From contig JAFGSN010000198.1 of assembly GCA_016934575.1 (NCBI GenBank), forward strand, positions 1-38,714: a stretch of 38,714 nucleotides of DNA, written 5' to 3'. Source of the stretch: Vicinamibacteria bacterium. Its GTDB lineage: Bacteria; Acidobacteriota; Vicinamibacteria; Fen-336. The notes beneath the pieces were generated by a model, which did not search any database, was not told the origin of the DNA, and saw only the letters and a list, made by a program, of their open reading frames with translations. Both the position numbers and the translations under genes were made by a program. Below, one piece after another: positions 23,874 to 33,260 of the stretch (position 1 is the first letter of the stretch; every line of letters starts with the position of its first letter).

Positions 23874-23999
23874 TCCTATCCTCCTCGACGTCGGTCTGGA
23901 TGAGACGCCTATCTTCCATCATTTGTCGCGCGCCGCAAACCATGAGAGAGTAGCGCGGTATTTCCGTTCCTTGCCGCCGCAACACACCGGTTTCCTTCA

Positions 24000-26192
24000 A
24001 TGCGCATCGCACGAATGATGATTTCACGTCCCTATCCGCTCGCGGGGATAATCTATTTCGGGCTCGCTCTTTTCTGGACTTATCCCGTTTCGCTCTCTCC
24101 GGCCGAGATGGCGCCCGATTACGGCGATCCTTTGCACCTCGCCTATCTGTATTGCTGGGTGAACCATCAGATCGTCCACGATCCGTTGTCGCTCTTTGAC
24201 TCCAACAGTTTCTATCCATATGACCGGTCGCTTGCTTTCACCGAGCATGTCCTGCCCGAGTCCCTGCTCGTTGCACCGTTTTACTGGGCCACCAGGAATC
24301 CAGTGCTCGTCTACAATGCCAGCCTGATTCTCGGGCTTGTGGCGTCGGCGCTGTCGATGTTCGCCCTTGTCCGGCATTCGATCGGATCCTCGAAGGCGGC
24401 CTTCCTCGCCGGTTTGGTTTACGCGTTCAGCGGCTTCTCGCTGGTCGAGGTCTATCGATCTCACGTCCTGCACCTCCAATGGTGGCCGCTGGCGCTTCTT
24501 TGCCTGATCCGGTTCGCTCAGTCCGGCACGGTTCGCGCGGCGGCGGGCTGCGCCGTTTTTCTCGCGCTCCAGGGACTCACATGCACTTACTTCCTCGTCT
24601 ACACGGTCGTCTTGTTCCCCTTTTGGATGGCCGCTGTGTATCTTGGATTCGGCCGTCGCCCCCGCGCCGTCGAGTTGGGACGTCTTATCGGTATCGGCGC
24701 GATCGCCGCCGTGCCGCTGGTCGCTTATCTTTGGCCCTATCTCGAAAACCACAAGCTGGTCACGACCGTGCGCGTGCTTGTCGAGGATTCAAACGATCTC
24801 TTCATCTTCCTCCGGCCCTCCAGTAAGAACATCCTTTGGGGATGGATTACGGCCTTTGGCGGCAGCCAATCCGGTCGCGAGTTCAAGGGATTCATCGCAG
24901 GCGCCTTGATGCTGGCCGGCGCGTTCAGGCTTTTTTGCTGGCGCCGTCTCGATCCGCCCGTGCGCGCCCTTGGCCTGATCGCGACGCTCACGTGTTTTGT
25001 TGGAATCACCTGGATGATGGGTCAGACGATGACCGTTGGAGGCCTTTCGATGGGTCCTGGCCCCTATCGATGGCTCAAGTCCGTTCCATATGCAGGAAGC
25101 CTCCGTCATCTTCCGCGCGTCAATACGGTCGTGTTGCTCGGCGGCGCCGCCCTGCTGGGCGTCGCGACACAGTGGCTGTTTCTGGGCATGGCGCGCGCGC
25201 CGCGTCGTATTCTCTTTATCGCTCTGGCGGTCATTATCCCGTTGGAGCACTGGCGCCCGCCGACCTTCGGTGTCGCCGTCCCCACGGGCGCTCACGTACC
25301 CGAGGTTTATCGCTGGATTGCCGAAAACGTCACGGGGCCCGTGGCCGACGTGCCGGTCTACGCGTCGCGTGGCGGCATGCGTATGCGCGCTCTTTACCTC
25401 TATCTATCGACCTTCCACTGGAGAAAGGTTCCGATCGGGCGCTCTTCATTCTATCCGCCGGGCCATTCATATCTAGCGGAGATCTTCGAGCGCTTCCCGG
25501 ACGAGACGTCGATTCATGTCGCGTCACGCATGGGTATCACGACGCTCGTTGTTCATCCTTTGATGTGGCCGGAAAAGGAGCGCGCCGCGCGGCTCCAATG
25601 GCTGCGTTCTCATCCGATGATCGTTGAGAAGCGTCGTTTCACAGACGCTCTTCCCTCCCGTTTCGATCGCTATGGGCTGGGACAAGAAGTCGTCTTCGAG
25701 GTCTTGCCGATTCTTGAAAACCATGCGATGAATCTCTGCACGCCTATGAATGAAATCGAGAGAGCGTCCTGGGGGCTCGTCTCGCCGCTGGGCGGCGACT
25801 TCGCCCTGGCGCGTGACGGTGACCCGGACACGGGATGGTGGAACGGCCGCCGCAAGCAGGATTCCAGCGATCGATTGCGCGTTGGATTCCGAAAGACCGA
25901 ACGGATTGCGGCGATCGTCATCGAACTGGGCAAATTCCGAGACTCCTTCCCTCGATCTCTCGCTGTCGAGGCGCATGATCCCGATCACGGCTGGATCGAT
26001 ATGGAGTTTGACGACGGGCCTGAAATGCGCTGGGAAACGCTCTCGAGCCTGCTTCGCGATCCATGGGGCGGCCGTATTGTGTTGCGTATTCCGCCGCGGC
26101 GGACGCGGAAAATCCGTCTTTCCCTGACCGAGGAATTCATCTTCGCGCCCTGGCACGTGGCCGATCTTCGATTGTATCGCGAATGCCGCTGA
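24000..26192 (+). CDS. polytopic membrane protein, GT-C glycosyltransferase-like, with C-terminal discoidin-like domain
   Basis: A 730-residue protein. Residues about 10-440 hold around ten hydrophobic helices, and the first large loop carries acidic residues (APDYGDPLHLAY) as in GT-C enzymes that use lipid-linked sugars. After a soluble part, residues about 590-730 look like a galactose-binding/F5/8 type C fold: ALARDGDPDTGWWNG is the usual start of such domains, and IRLSLTEEF falls near the end. No exact family is recognised, so the enzymatic role is inference. Start: ATG 24000 (ATG 24015 is the alternative). The next gene encodes a second protein of this kind, 118 nt downstream. Confidence 0.7.
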   Translation: MRIARMMISRPYPLAGIIYFGLALFWTYPVSLSPAEMAPDYGDPLHLAYLYCWVNHQIVHDPLSLFDSNSFYPYDRSLAFTEHVLPESLLVAPFYWATRNPVLVYNASLILGLVASALSMFALVRHSIGSSKAAFLAGLVYAFSGFSLVEVYRSHVLHLQWWPLALLCLIRFAQSGTVRAAAGCAVFLALQGLTCTYFLVYTVVLFPFWMAAVYLGFGRRPRAVELGRLIGIGAIAAVPLVAYLWPYLENHKLVTTVRVLVEDSNDLFIFLRPSSKNILWGWITAFGGSQSGREFKGFIAGALMLAGAFRLFCWRRLDPPVRALGLIATLTCFVGITWMMGQTMTVGGLSMGPGPYRWLKSVPYAGSLRHLPRVNTVVLLGGAALLGVATQWLFLGMARAPRRILFIALAVIIPLEHWRPPTFGVAVPTGAHVPEVYRWIAENVTGPVADVPVYASRGGMRMRALYLYLSTFHWRKVPIGRSSFYPPGHSYLAEIFERFPDETSIHVASRMGITTLVVHPLMWPEKERAARLQWLRSHPMIVEKRRFTDALPSRFDRYGLGQEVVFEVLPILENHAMNLCTPMNEIERASWGLVSPLGGDFALARDGDPDTGWWNGRRKQDSSDRLRVGFRKTERIAAIVIELGKFRDSFPRSLAVEAHDPDHGWIDMEFDDGPEMRWETLSSLLRDPWGGRIVLRIPPRRTRKIRLSLTEEFIFAPWHVADLRLYRECR

Positions 26193-26310
26193 TCTCTTCA
26201 ATCGCTCCTGGAACGTTTTTGACCGCCAAGGGGCCGGAGAACGCCCTCGGCTTGACAGGCTTGCTCGCTCTCTCACAGAATCCTCTCCGAGCCTTTCGAT
26301 TCTCTCAGTG

Positions 26311-28188
26311 ATGCCAAATCCGAACATCGCCGCGACCAGCTTCGCATATCTGATCTTCGCCCTCTTTGCGATCTTCGGCCCCGGGTTGGCCGTCCAGAGG
26401 CTGCTGCGTCTGCGGCTGGACCATGCTCTCGTGATTCCACTGGGCCTGGTTCTTTGCGCTGCAAGCTACTGGATCAGCGTCGTCACGGCCGCGCCGTGGC
26501 TCTTTATAGCGCCGATCCTGTTGATTGACGTCGCGCTTCTTCTTCCGCTCGGACCATGGCGCCTCGTCGCCGGTCCGTCGCTCAAGGGCGCGGTCCCTCC
26601 CTTTCTCGCGCTCGTCGTCGTTCTATGCGTCACGCAATTCCCCATGAATCGAATGAACCGCGACGGCTCTTTTCGTCTCGATCCGTCCGAGGCGGTCGAC
26701 GCCATGGCCCATGTCGGCATCACCTGGGAGACGACGCTGGGCCACCCGCCGCAGATTCCGGGCCTTTCGGGCATGCGGCTCGATTACCATTGCGGCGCAT
26801 ATTACGTTCGCGGCGCCGCCGTGCGCTGGGCCGGCGTTCATCCCTACGATATCCTCAATCGTTTTGATCCGACCCTCTGGTCGCTGATGCTGATCCTGAT
26901 CCTGCGAAACGCCGCATTCTTCATGCGAATGCCCCCAAGAGCCGTCCTCCTAGCCGGATGGATCCCTCTCGCGTCGGATTTCTCGTTTCTTCTCGGCCCG
27001 GCGCACCATTCACGATGGTGGCCAGCGCTCACGTTCGGCAGTCTTCATGAGAACATCTTCTTCGCCAACACTTTGACTCCCGCGCTCGTCATGGCGCTCG
27101 GCTCTTTGTTCTGCTTGTCGCATTACCGCGCATTCGGCGGCCGCGGCTGGATCGCGGCGGCGATGAGCCTTAGCCTTCTCTGCCCCTTTTTCAAGGTGTT
27201 CATCGCCGCGCCGTACCTTGTCGGCCTCGGCGCGGCCTGGCTTCTCTCTCGCAAGGACCGCCGACTCCTGGCGATCACGGCCCTTCCGTGTTTTCTCAGC
27301 GCGGCGCTGTTGTCTGTCGGACACGGAGGAGGCGCCGTATCGCTTCGGATCGCCCCCCTGGACGTCATCAACCATTCGCGTTATCTGATGGCTCTTCCTC
27401 CGCTTCATGGATGGCCGCTTGGCGCCTGGACCGTCTACTGGCTTGTCGCTTCTCTCGGCCTGCGGTGGCTCGGCATCATCCCCGCCGTGCGCATGCTTCG
27501 CGGAGGGCACGCGCCGTCTATCGCTGTCGGCGCGATGGCCCTCTCGGGTTGGCCGATCGCCCTGTCGATTCGTCTTGCCGCGGAACGAATCAACGAGGCG
27601 ATATACTTCATCGAGGTGAGCGGGCCTCTGCTCTGGCTCACGGCTCTTCCAGTGATCGCCGGCATCGTGGGGCGCTCCCGCCGCCGACTCGTTACGGCCT
27701 TCATCTTTTTGTCTCTCACGCTTCCGTCGACTCTCGAATACTATGGTCGTAAAGCATTCATACGCCCTGACCTCGTCCCGGCGCCGGTCATGCGCGCGAT
27801 GCGCGCACTCGAGATCGCGAGTCAGTCGGGCGACGTCGTCATCATGCGTCCCTACTCCCGTTATCCCCCGCCGCCGGTCGTCTTCATCGGAAGACGCGTT
27901 CCATTCACCGGCTATCTGCCCTATAAACGGCAATTCACCGCATCCGACCGCATCAGCGAACGCGATCGATTGGTCCGCCGGTTCTTCCGCTCTCGTACGC
28001 CGGAACAGGCGCTGTCAATCGCGCGCCGTTTGAACGCTCGTTTTGTCTACATGACCGGCGCCCAGAAGGTCGATTTCGACGACCGCTACGTTCTCGATCT
28101 GATCTACGAAGAAAGCGGCGAACGCGTCTACCGCATCTTGGACAGCGCGCCTCCAGCCGGCTCCGAAACAGGGAATCGCGTTACGTGA
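26311..28188 (+). CDS. polytopic membrane protein, possible GT-C-type glycosyltransferase
   Basis: A 625-residue protein with many hydrophobic helices from residue 10 to about 460 and a soluble C-terminal domain of roughly 150 residues (from about FIRPDLVPAP). An acidic-aromatic loop lies after the second to fourth helices (LDPSEAVDAMAHVGITWE, then MRLDYHCGAYYVRG). This layout is shared with uncharacterised envelope-glycan or lipid-modifying proteins. No motif proves a reaction. Start: ATG 26311, with GTG 26308 immediately before it. It follows the similar gene at 24000 and converges on nadK (22 nt apart). Confidence 0.65.
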   Translation: MPNPNIAATSFAYLIFALFAIFGPGLAVQRLLRLRLDHALVIPLGLVLCAASYWISVVTAAPWLFIAPILLIDVALLLPLGPWRLVAGPSLKGAVPPFLALVVVLCVTQFPMNRMNRDGSFRLDPSEAVDAMAHVGITWETTLGHPPQIPGLSGMRLDYHCGAYYVRGAAVRWAGVHPYDILNRFDPTLWSLMLILILRNAAFFMRMPPRAVLLAGWIPLASDFSFLLGPAHHSRWWPALTFGSLHENIFFANTLTPALVMALGSLFCLSHYRAFGGRGWIAAAMSLSLLCPFFKVFIAAPYLVGLGAAWLLSRKDRRLLAITALPCFLSAALLSVGHGGGAVSLRIAPLDVINHSRYLMALPPLHGWPLGAWTVYWLVASLGLRWLGIIPAVRMLRGGHAPSIAVGAMALSGWPIALSIRLAAERINEAIYFIEVSGPLLWLTALPVIAGIVGRSRRRLVTAFIFLSLTLPSTLEYYGRKAFIRPDLVPAPVMRAMRALEIASQSGDVVIMRPYSRYPPPPVVFIGRRVPFTGYLPYKRQFTASDRISERDRLVRRFFRSRTPEQALSIARRLNARFVYMTGAQKVDFDDRYVLDLIYEESGERVYRILDSAPPAGSETGNRVT

Positions 28189-28210
28189 TGACGCGCTCGC
28201 TCGCCGCGAT

Positions 28211-29113
28211 TCAAGCCGGAGTCTCGCGACGTTTCCCCGTCTCGCCCCAGCGCAGTTTGTTTCTGAGGACCTCGTAATATTCGCGTTTGGGCGCGCGCAC
28301 GAGCCGCAGCATTCTCGGGCTGCGAGTGACGCTCACCCGACCGCCGGGCGTCAGAGGGATGCTGCGCTGTCCGTCGAGAGTGACGTTGATCTCGACCTCG
28401 GCCGCCTCGATCCAGATCTCGACGCAGACGTCGTCGCCGAGCACCAGCGGGCGATGCGTCAGCGTGTGCGGGCAGATCGGCGTGATCACGACGGCATGCA
28501 GCGCGGGATGCAGAATCGGACCGCCGGCCGCCAGGCTGTAGGCGGTGGATCCGGTCGGAGAGGCGACGATGAGTCCGTCCGCGCGGAAGCTCGAAACGAA
28601 CAAGCCGTCGACGACGACGTCCAGCTCGATGATGCGCGACATGAGATCCGTACGGCTGACGACGACTTCGTTGAGAGCGTCGCCCTGTTCCTCGACGCCG
28701 GCGGCCGATCGAATGACGGCGCGCAGCATCCGCCGCTCCTCAAAAGGGTAGTCGCCCGCCAATGTGGCGTCGATGGCCGGCAGCAGCTCGGAGGGCATGA
28801 TCTCCGTGAGAAATCCGAGGCTTCCAAAATTGACTCCGATCACAGGAACTTCGTTTCGCTCGATGAAATGACTCGCCCTGAGCAGCGTGCCGTCCCCGCC
28901 CAAAACGACAAGCGCATCGGCCCGCCGGACGACATCGGGTCCTTCGGAGACGGCGCAAGGCTCGTCCAGCGAGCCATCGAGCAACGTCGCCGAACGCGTC
29001 TCCAGACACATCCGCGCTCCTCGCGCGCGTAAATGCTCCGCCAGCGCGCGCAACACGGGCGTGGCCTCGTTAAGCGCGGGGTGAGCGACGACTCCGATTG
29101 TTGTGATTCTCAT
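28211..29113 (-). CDS. nadK: NAD kinase
   Basis: Phosphorylates NAD to NADP with ATP or polyphosphate. The 300-residue protein has the GGDGTLL motif (72-78), NFGSLGFLTE, and the second-domain motif DGLIVASPTGSTAYSLAAGG that binds NAD. Start: ATG 29113, which overlaps the tlyA stop as ATGA; a longer frame into tlyA exists but is not needed. Pairing tlyA with nadK is common in bacteria. Length is typical of the family. Confidence 0.96.
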   Translation of the reverse strand: MRITTIGVVAHPALNEATPVLRALAEHLRARGARMCLETRSATLLDGSLDEPCAVSEGPDVVRRADALVVLGGDGTLLRASHFIERNEVPVIGVNFGSLGFLTEIMPSELLPAIDATLAGDYPFEERRMLRAVIRSAAGVEEQGDALNEVVVSRTDLMSRIIELDVVVDGLFVSSFRADGLIVASPTGSTAYSLAAGGPILHPALHAVVITPICPHTLTHRPLVLGDDVCVEIWIEAAEVEINVTLDGQRSIPLTPGGRVSVTRSPRMLRLVRAPKREYYEVLRNKLRWGETGKRRETPA

Positions 29114-29958
29114 GCCGAATCCACCGCGGCGGCTATCATCGCCTCCATTGCCGATTCCGGCAAGCGCTCGCCCTCGCATCGCTGAAAGTGGAGCAGGAAC
29201 TCTCGATTTCCCGAGGCGCCGGTGATCGGCGAGGCGCAGGCAGCGCGGACGATTGATCTCGGATCGTCGTTCACGAATCGAGCGACCCGTTCCAGCGCGC
29301 GTGCGTGCATCTTGGGGTCTAAAACGACCCCTCCGCGGCCCACGAGCCCGCGTTCAAGCTCGAACTGCGGCTTCACGAGCACGACGACGTCGGCGGCGTC
29401 GCACAGAACGCGCGATAGCGCGGGCAGTATCTTCATGGCGGAGATGAACGAAACGTCCACGACGGCCAGCGAGCAAGGCTCGGGAACGATCTCTGGCGAC
29501 AGATATCTGGCGTTCACGCCGTCGCGCACGACGACGCGCGGATCCTTTCGCAGTCGTTCATGGAGCTGGCCGCGGCCGACGTCCACGGCATACACACGGC
29601 ACGCCCCATGAATAAGCAGCACCTCCGTGAAACCCCCGGTCGAAGCGCCGATGTCGACGGCCACTCGATCGCGGGGATCGACGCGAAACGTCGCGAGCGC
29701 GTTTTTTAGCTTGAGCGCGCCCCGGCCGACATGGTCGGGTCCTTCGATGACCTCGATCTCGACCTCGTCGCGCACCGGCGTCCCGGCCTTGATACGCTCA
29801 AGCCCGCGCGCTCGTACCCGTCCTGCCAAGATCAGCGCCTGGGCCTTTTCCCGTGACTCCGCGAAACCATTATCGACGAGCCAGACGTCGAGTCGTCGTC
29901 TCGTCGAGGCAAACGACGATGCACGCCGCATCTGCTCCTGATGTTGCATGCGGCCCAT
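29110..29958 (-). CDS. tlyA: TlyA-family rRNA 2'-O-methyltransferase
   Basis: An S4-domain RNA-binding module (about residues 21-85, RRLDVWLVDNGFAESREKAQ) followed by a Rossmann methyltransferase domain (FtsJ-like) with SAM motif VDIGASTGGFT and the catalytic lysine in VLVKPQFELERG. Members methylate ribosomal RNA riboses (capreomycin target) and are often labelled haemolysin A. The protein has 282 residues from ATG 29958. An internal ATG at 29931 has AGGAG only 3 nt before it, and either could be used. It overlaps nadK by 4 nt. Confidence 0.93.
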   Translation of the reverse strand: MGRMQHQEQMRRASSFASTRRRLDVWLVDNGFAESREKAQALILAGRVRARGLERIKAGTPVRDEVEIEVIEGPDHVGRGALKLKNALATFRVDPRDRVAVDIGASTGGFTEVLLIHGACRVYAVDVGRGQLHERLRKDPRVVVRDGVNARYLSPEIVPEPCSLAVVDVSFISAMKILPALSRVLCDAADVVVLVKPQFELERGLVGRGGVVLDPKMHARALERVARFVNDDPRSIVRAACASPITGASGNREFLLHFQRCEGERLPESAMEAMIAAAVDSA

Positions 29959-30133
29959 GATCTTATCAGCATCTCATGGATTTGCATGGGAGTCGCCGGT
30001 TATCGTCTTCGGCGGCGTCCCGTGGTCATGGCGGCACGCGAGCGCAGCATGTACATCGACCAGTGTTGGCGAGGGCAGTCTCCGGTGCGCCGCATCGCCA
30101 AAATAGACGGGGTACTCGAAGACTCGCGCCGTG

Positions 30134-31756
30134 CTAGCGTTGCGACTCGGCTGGATGGTGAAACGCGTCTCGATGTCGTCGAAAGCCCAATCCGGCGAGA
30201 TAGAGGGCCGCGCCGCCGAGGACGATGGCGATCAGCGCGAGCGCGAAGTTACGGATTTCAAGATTCCTGATAATCAACCATCCAATCGCCGACAGCGTCA
30301 CCACGAACATGAACACCGCCGGAAAAAGCACGAAACGATTTCCCACGGCGCGATGCGACAGATATAAAAAAACTGTAAGAAGCGCCAGCGCCGCGAGCAT
30401 CTGGTTGGCGGCGCCGAAAAGCGGCCACATGGCCATCGTGCCGCCCTTATTGATCGCCAGGAGCGCGCCCGCCAACACGGTAACGAGGGTGGCGATACCG
30501 CGTCGCGTCAGCCAGGCTTCGTGGCGTGTCTTCTCGAAAAACTCCTGAAACGCGTAGCGGCCCAAGCGGGCCGAGGTGTCCAAGGTCGTGAGCGCGAAGA
30601 CGCTGATCGTCAGCGCCACGAAGGAGGCGCCGATCGCGACGGGGATGCCGATCGTGGAGCCGAAAGAGCCCAGGCTGCGCGAGAAAAGGGCGACCGGCCC
30701 ACCGTCCCGCAAAGCGGCCGTGTATCCATCCCGCGTCAGCATGGCGGCGGCGATCAGGGCAATGGTGGCGAGGACGCCCTCGAGCAACATGCTGCCATAT
30801 CCGATGATCTGCGCATCTCCTTCGCGGTCCAGTTGTTTGGCCGTCGTCCCCGAGGCAACCAACGAGTGGAAGCCGCTGATCGCCCCGCACGCCACGGTGA
30901 CGAACAGTATTGGGAAGAGCGCGCCGAGCTCCGGATCGGACCATCCGGCAAAGGCTTCGAGCTTGAGGGTCGGACGGTATAAAAGAAGGCCGACGAATCC
31001 TCCGATGAGCAGAACGTAGAGCAGGAACGAGTTCAGATAGTCTCGCGGTTGGAGCAGGAGCCAAACCGGGGTCACCGACGCCACGGATACGTACGCGAGC
31101 AACAGCGCCACCCAGGCATCGTACGATAGGGACAACGGAAAGCTCATCCCAAGCCATACGGCGACGAAAAGCGCCGCGACGCCGATCGCGGTCGCCAGGA
31201 GCAAACGGATTCTTCTTGCATACGTCATATACCCAAAAGTGATCGCGATCGGGATAAACAACGCCGACGCCGTGCCGGCCTCCGGGTGCGCCACGAAGGT
31301 GTTGGCGACGACAATGGTGAAAACGGCGATCACGAGCACGAGAGTGCACCACGCGAAAATCAGGAACACCTTCTTGCCGTTTCGTCCGAGGTAGTTTTCC
31401 GTGATGCTGCCGATGCTCTTGCCGTCGTGCCGCAAAGAAGTTGCCAGCGCGGTGAAATCATGGACGGCGCCGATAAAGATGTTGCCGACGACGATCCACA
31501 AAAGAGCGGGCAGCCATCCGAACGTGACGCCCAGGATGGGGCCGACAATCGGCCCGACGCCGGCGATAGAAGCGAAATGATGCCCCAGGACGACGCTCCG
31601 CCTTGTCGGCACGTAGTCCACGCCGTCGCCTCGCCGGTGGGACGGCGTGGGGCGGCTGTCAGAGATCCCAAGGCGGATGCGGATCCAACGCCCATAAGTG
31701 ACATATGCCGCCATGTAAAGGCAGCACACGACCAACAACGCCAGTGAACCAGGCAT
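30134..31756 (-). CDS. cstA: carbon starvation protein CstA (peptide/pyruvate transporter family)
   Basis: A polytopic inner-membrane transporter with about fourteen hydrophobic segments. The N-terminal signature GHHFASIAGVGPIVGPILG (about 58-76) and the later SGFHSLVASGTT are diagnostic for the CstA/BtsT family, which takes up peptides or pyruvate during starvation. At 540 residues it is shorter than E. coli CstA (701) and lacks the extra C-terminal part, like many family members. Start: ATG 31756 preceded by GAGG about 7 nt away; a TTG lies 2 codons before it. It is divergent from the radical SAM cassette. A 14-bp palindrome lies 53 nt upstream. Confidence 0.95.
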   Translation of the reverse strand: MPGSLALLVVCCLYMAAYVTYGRWIRIRLGISDSRPTPSHRRGDGVDYVPTRRSVVLGHHFASIAGVGPIVGPILGVTFGWLPALLWIVVGNIFIGAVHDFTALATSLRHDGKSIGSITENYLGRNGKKVFLIFAWCTLVLVIAVFTIVVANTFVAHPEAGTASALFIPIAITFGYMTYARRIRLLLATAIGVAALFVAVWLGMSFPLSLSYDAWVALLLAYVSVASVTPVWLLLQPRDYLNSFLLYVLLIGGFVGLLLYRPTLKLEAFAGWSDPELGALFPILFVTVACGAISGFHSLVASGTTAKQLDREGDAQIIGYGSMLLEGVLATIALIAAAMLTRDGYTAALRDGGPVALFSRSLGSFGSTIGIPVAIGASFVALTISVFALTTLDTSARLGRYAFQEFFEKTRHEAWLTRRGIATLVTVLAGALLAINKGGTMAMWPLFGAANQMLAALALLTVFLYLSHRAVGNRFVLFPAVFMFVVTLSAIGWLIIRNLEIRNFALALIAIVLGGAALYLAGLGFRRHRDAFHHPAESQR

Positions 31757-31808
31757 TCTCAACCTCGCCGCCGCCGAGCCTTCGAGTCGTCCAAATCGGA
31801 ACTTGCCT

Positions 31809-31822
31809 TATCGCCGGCGATA
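31809..31822. promoter_or_regulatory. 14-bp perfect palindrome upstream of cstA
   Basis: TATCGCC-GGCGATA is a perfect 14-bp palindrome 53 nt upstream of the cstA start. It could be an operator or chance in GC-rich DNA. Confidence 0.25.
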
Positions 31823-31900
31823 CGCTCGGACTTGAGCGCTGCGCCAGGCGCTTCACGGGCGGCAATTCAGATTCTATACGAATCCGTCCGATCCTGACGT

Positions 31901-31929
31901 TTGGCTATTCATTTACCAGTGAGTAAGAT
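31901..31929 (+). promoter_or_regulatory. promoter-like pair overlapping a palindromic operator
   Basis: TTGGCT (31901-31906), a 17-nt spacer and TAAGAT (31924-31929), each matching 4 of 6 consensus bases. The -10 lies inside the palindrome at 31917-31938, and the predicted start would fall just before ATG 31939, giving an almost leaderless transcript. Weak alone, stronger with the operator. Confidence 0.45.
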
Positions 31930-31938
31930 TACTCACTG
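31917..31938. promoter_or_regulatory. perfect 10+10 bp operator-like palindrome
   Basis: CAGTGAGTAA (31917-31926), GA, TTACTCACTG (31929-31938), immediately before ATG 31939. The words AGTGAGTAA/TTACTCACT are the kind bound by TetR-type dimers, and the site would cover the -10 box. No regulator gene for it is present in the window. Confidence 0.65.
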
Positions 31939-32061
31939 ATGCGTCAGATGTTCAGGCCCGGCAGGCTCCACCTGCCCGAGCAACGGATGTTCGTCTCCTT
32001 GCTGGTCGACGGCTTCCTACAGGCGACCCGGCCGACCTCGGGAAAGAAGCGGAGCTGCTGA
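31939..32061 (+). CDS. 40-codon ORF: RiPP-precursor-like peptide or TetR C-terminal remnant
   Basis: Encodes a basic 40-residue peptide beginning MRQMFRPGRLHLPEQ, continuing through a short hydrophobic stretch (FVSLLVDGFLQATRP) and ending in a single Cys. There is no ribosome site, but a palindrome and a -10 box sit directly upstream, so it could be read leaderless. Its stop overlaps the radical SAM start as TGATG (32059-32063). Two readings fit. It may be a precursor peptide for the two radical SAM enzymes that follow. Or the VSLLVDGFLQATRP part is the end of a TetR regulator whose body has been deleted, leaving its operator. I cannot decide from sequence alone. Confidence 0.45.
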   Translation: MRQMFRPGRLHLPEQRMFVSLLVDGFLQATRPTSGKKRSC

Positions 32062-33260
32062 TGAAGCGACCGGCATTCTTCCTGTGCTACTTCGAAACCA
32101 CCCGGAATTGCGACCAGGACTGCCCGAACTGCATGACCCGTCTCACGACCGAGCCGGCGCGCACGGAACTCACCACGGACGAGGCCAAGCGCCTGGTCCT
32201 CGACGAGCTCCTGGCCGTCTGCCCGAACGGCGCCGTTTCGTTTTCCGGCGGCGAGATCCTGCAGCGGCCCGATCACCTGGAGCTGATTGAACACAACGCC
32301 CGCAACGGGCTTTATACGTTCGTCAACACGAGCGGCGCCAGCCTGGATGCGGCGAGGCTGCGGGCGCTTAAAAACGCCGCGGCTGGTCGTCTGACCATGG
32401 GCTTCTCCCTTGATTCCGTGGATTCGTCGGTTCAGGCGAAATGCCGCTCCGGAGGACAGGAACAGTTCACGCGGTTGACACGGCTATGTGACGAGCACCA
32501 GGTGTCCTACTTCGTGCTGGTCACGATCTCCCGTCGCAATATGCACACACTGCAGCCGACTCTCGCATGGCTTAACGAAAGGAAGATCGCCGTCATCCGC
32601 TCGCCCTTCGTTCCCCGCGGCGCGGCGGCATCCTCCCGCGATCTGTGCTTCGATGCGGCCGACATGGAGCGGCATATCTCGCCGGCCCTGCGCAACCACC
32701 CGCTGAGTTACGTCAGCTTTACCCCTTTCTTCGCCGCCCCCGACGCAACCCACCTGAACGTGCTCGGCCAGAGCCTCTCTCTCGGGAGCCTGGGTTGCCA
32801 GGCCGGCCGTACGTTTATCGGCATCAACGCCGAGGGCGACGTGGCGCCCTGCGTTCATCTCCTGGACACGCCTGTCTGTTGCGGCAACGTTCGTGAGCAG
32901 CCTCTCTCCCGCATCATCGAGGAGTCGCCGATCATGCGCACGCTGCGCTCGCCACGCCCGGTTGGGGGCAAGTGCTCCCGTTGCCGTTACGGCGATTCCT
33001 GCCGCGGCTGCCGCTCGCTGGCGTACTACCATAGCGGCGACTACCTGGCGGAGGATCCGACCTGTTTCTTCATGCCCGAGACGGTGGAAACGCGAAGCAT
33101 CCATGAGGATCTGCAAACGAGGAACACGCGCGTGTTCCTCGACCATCTGGTGAATCATCGTCCCTGGAGCGACATCTTCGGTTCCGGAGGCCGCCTCGGC
33201 GTCGCCCTGCTCAATCTCAAGGCCAGATTCATGGAGCGAGTGGAAAGCTGGCTGCTATGA
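32061..33260 (+). CDS. radical SAM/SPASM domain protein
   Basis: A 399-residue enzyme that should cleave S-adenosylmethionine with a 4Fe-4S cluster. The cluster motif CDQDCPNC (C17, C21, C24; CX3CX2C) lies near the N-terminus, followed by GGE (63-65) and the barrel. From about residue 255 a SPASM domain follows with many cysteines (CQAG, VAPCVHLL, VCCGNV, KCSRC...CRGC, DPTCF), which would bind additional clusters, as in peptide-modifying enzymes such as PqqE and in sulfatase maturases. There is no visible RiPP-recognition domain. Start: ATG 32061, overlapping the stop of the 40-codon ORF. It ends overlapping the next gene (ATGA). Substrate unknown. Confidence 0.9.
   Translation: MKRPAFFLCYFETTRNCDQDCPNCMTRLTTEPARTELTTDEAKRLVLDELLAVCPNGAVSFSGGEILQRPDHLELIEHNARNGLYTFVNTSGASLDAARLRALKNAAAGRLTMGFSLDSVDSSVQAKCRSGGQEQFTRLTRLCDEHQVSYFVLVTISRRNMHTLQPTLAWLNERKIAVIRSPFVPRGAAASSRDLCFDAADMERHISPALRNHPLSYVSFTPFFAAPDATHLNVLGQSLSLGSLGCQAGRTFIGINAEGDVAPCVHLLDTPVCCGNVREQPLSRIIEESPIMRTLRSPRPVGGKCSRCRYGDSCRGCRSLAYYHSGDYLAEDPTCFFMPETVETRSIHEDLQTRNTRVFLDHLVNHRPWSDIFGSGGRLGVALLNLKARFMERVESWLL

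Noticed and set aside
28174-28211. 7-bp arms (AATCGCG/CGCGATT) between converging genes as a terminator
   Set aside because: The loop is 24 nt, there is no T-run and the arms lie partly in coding sequence.
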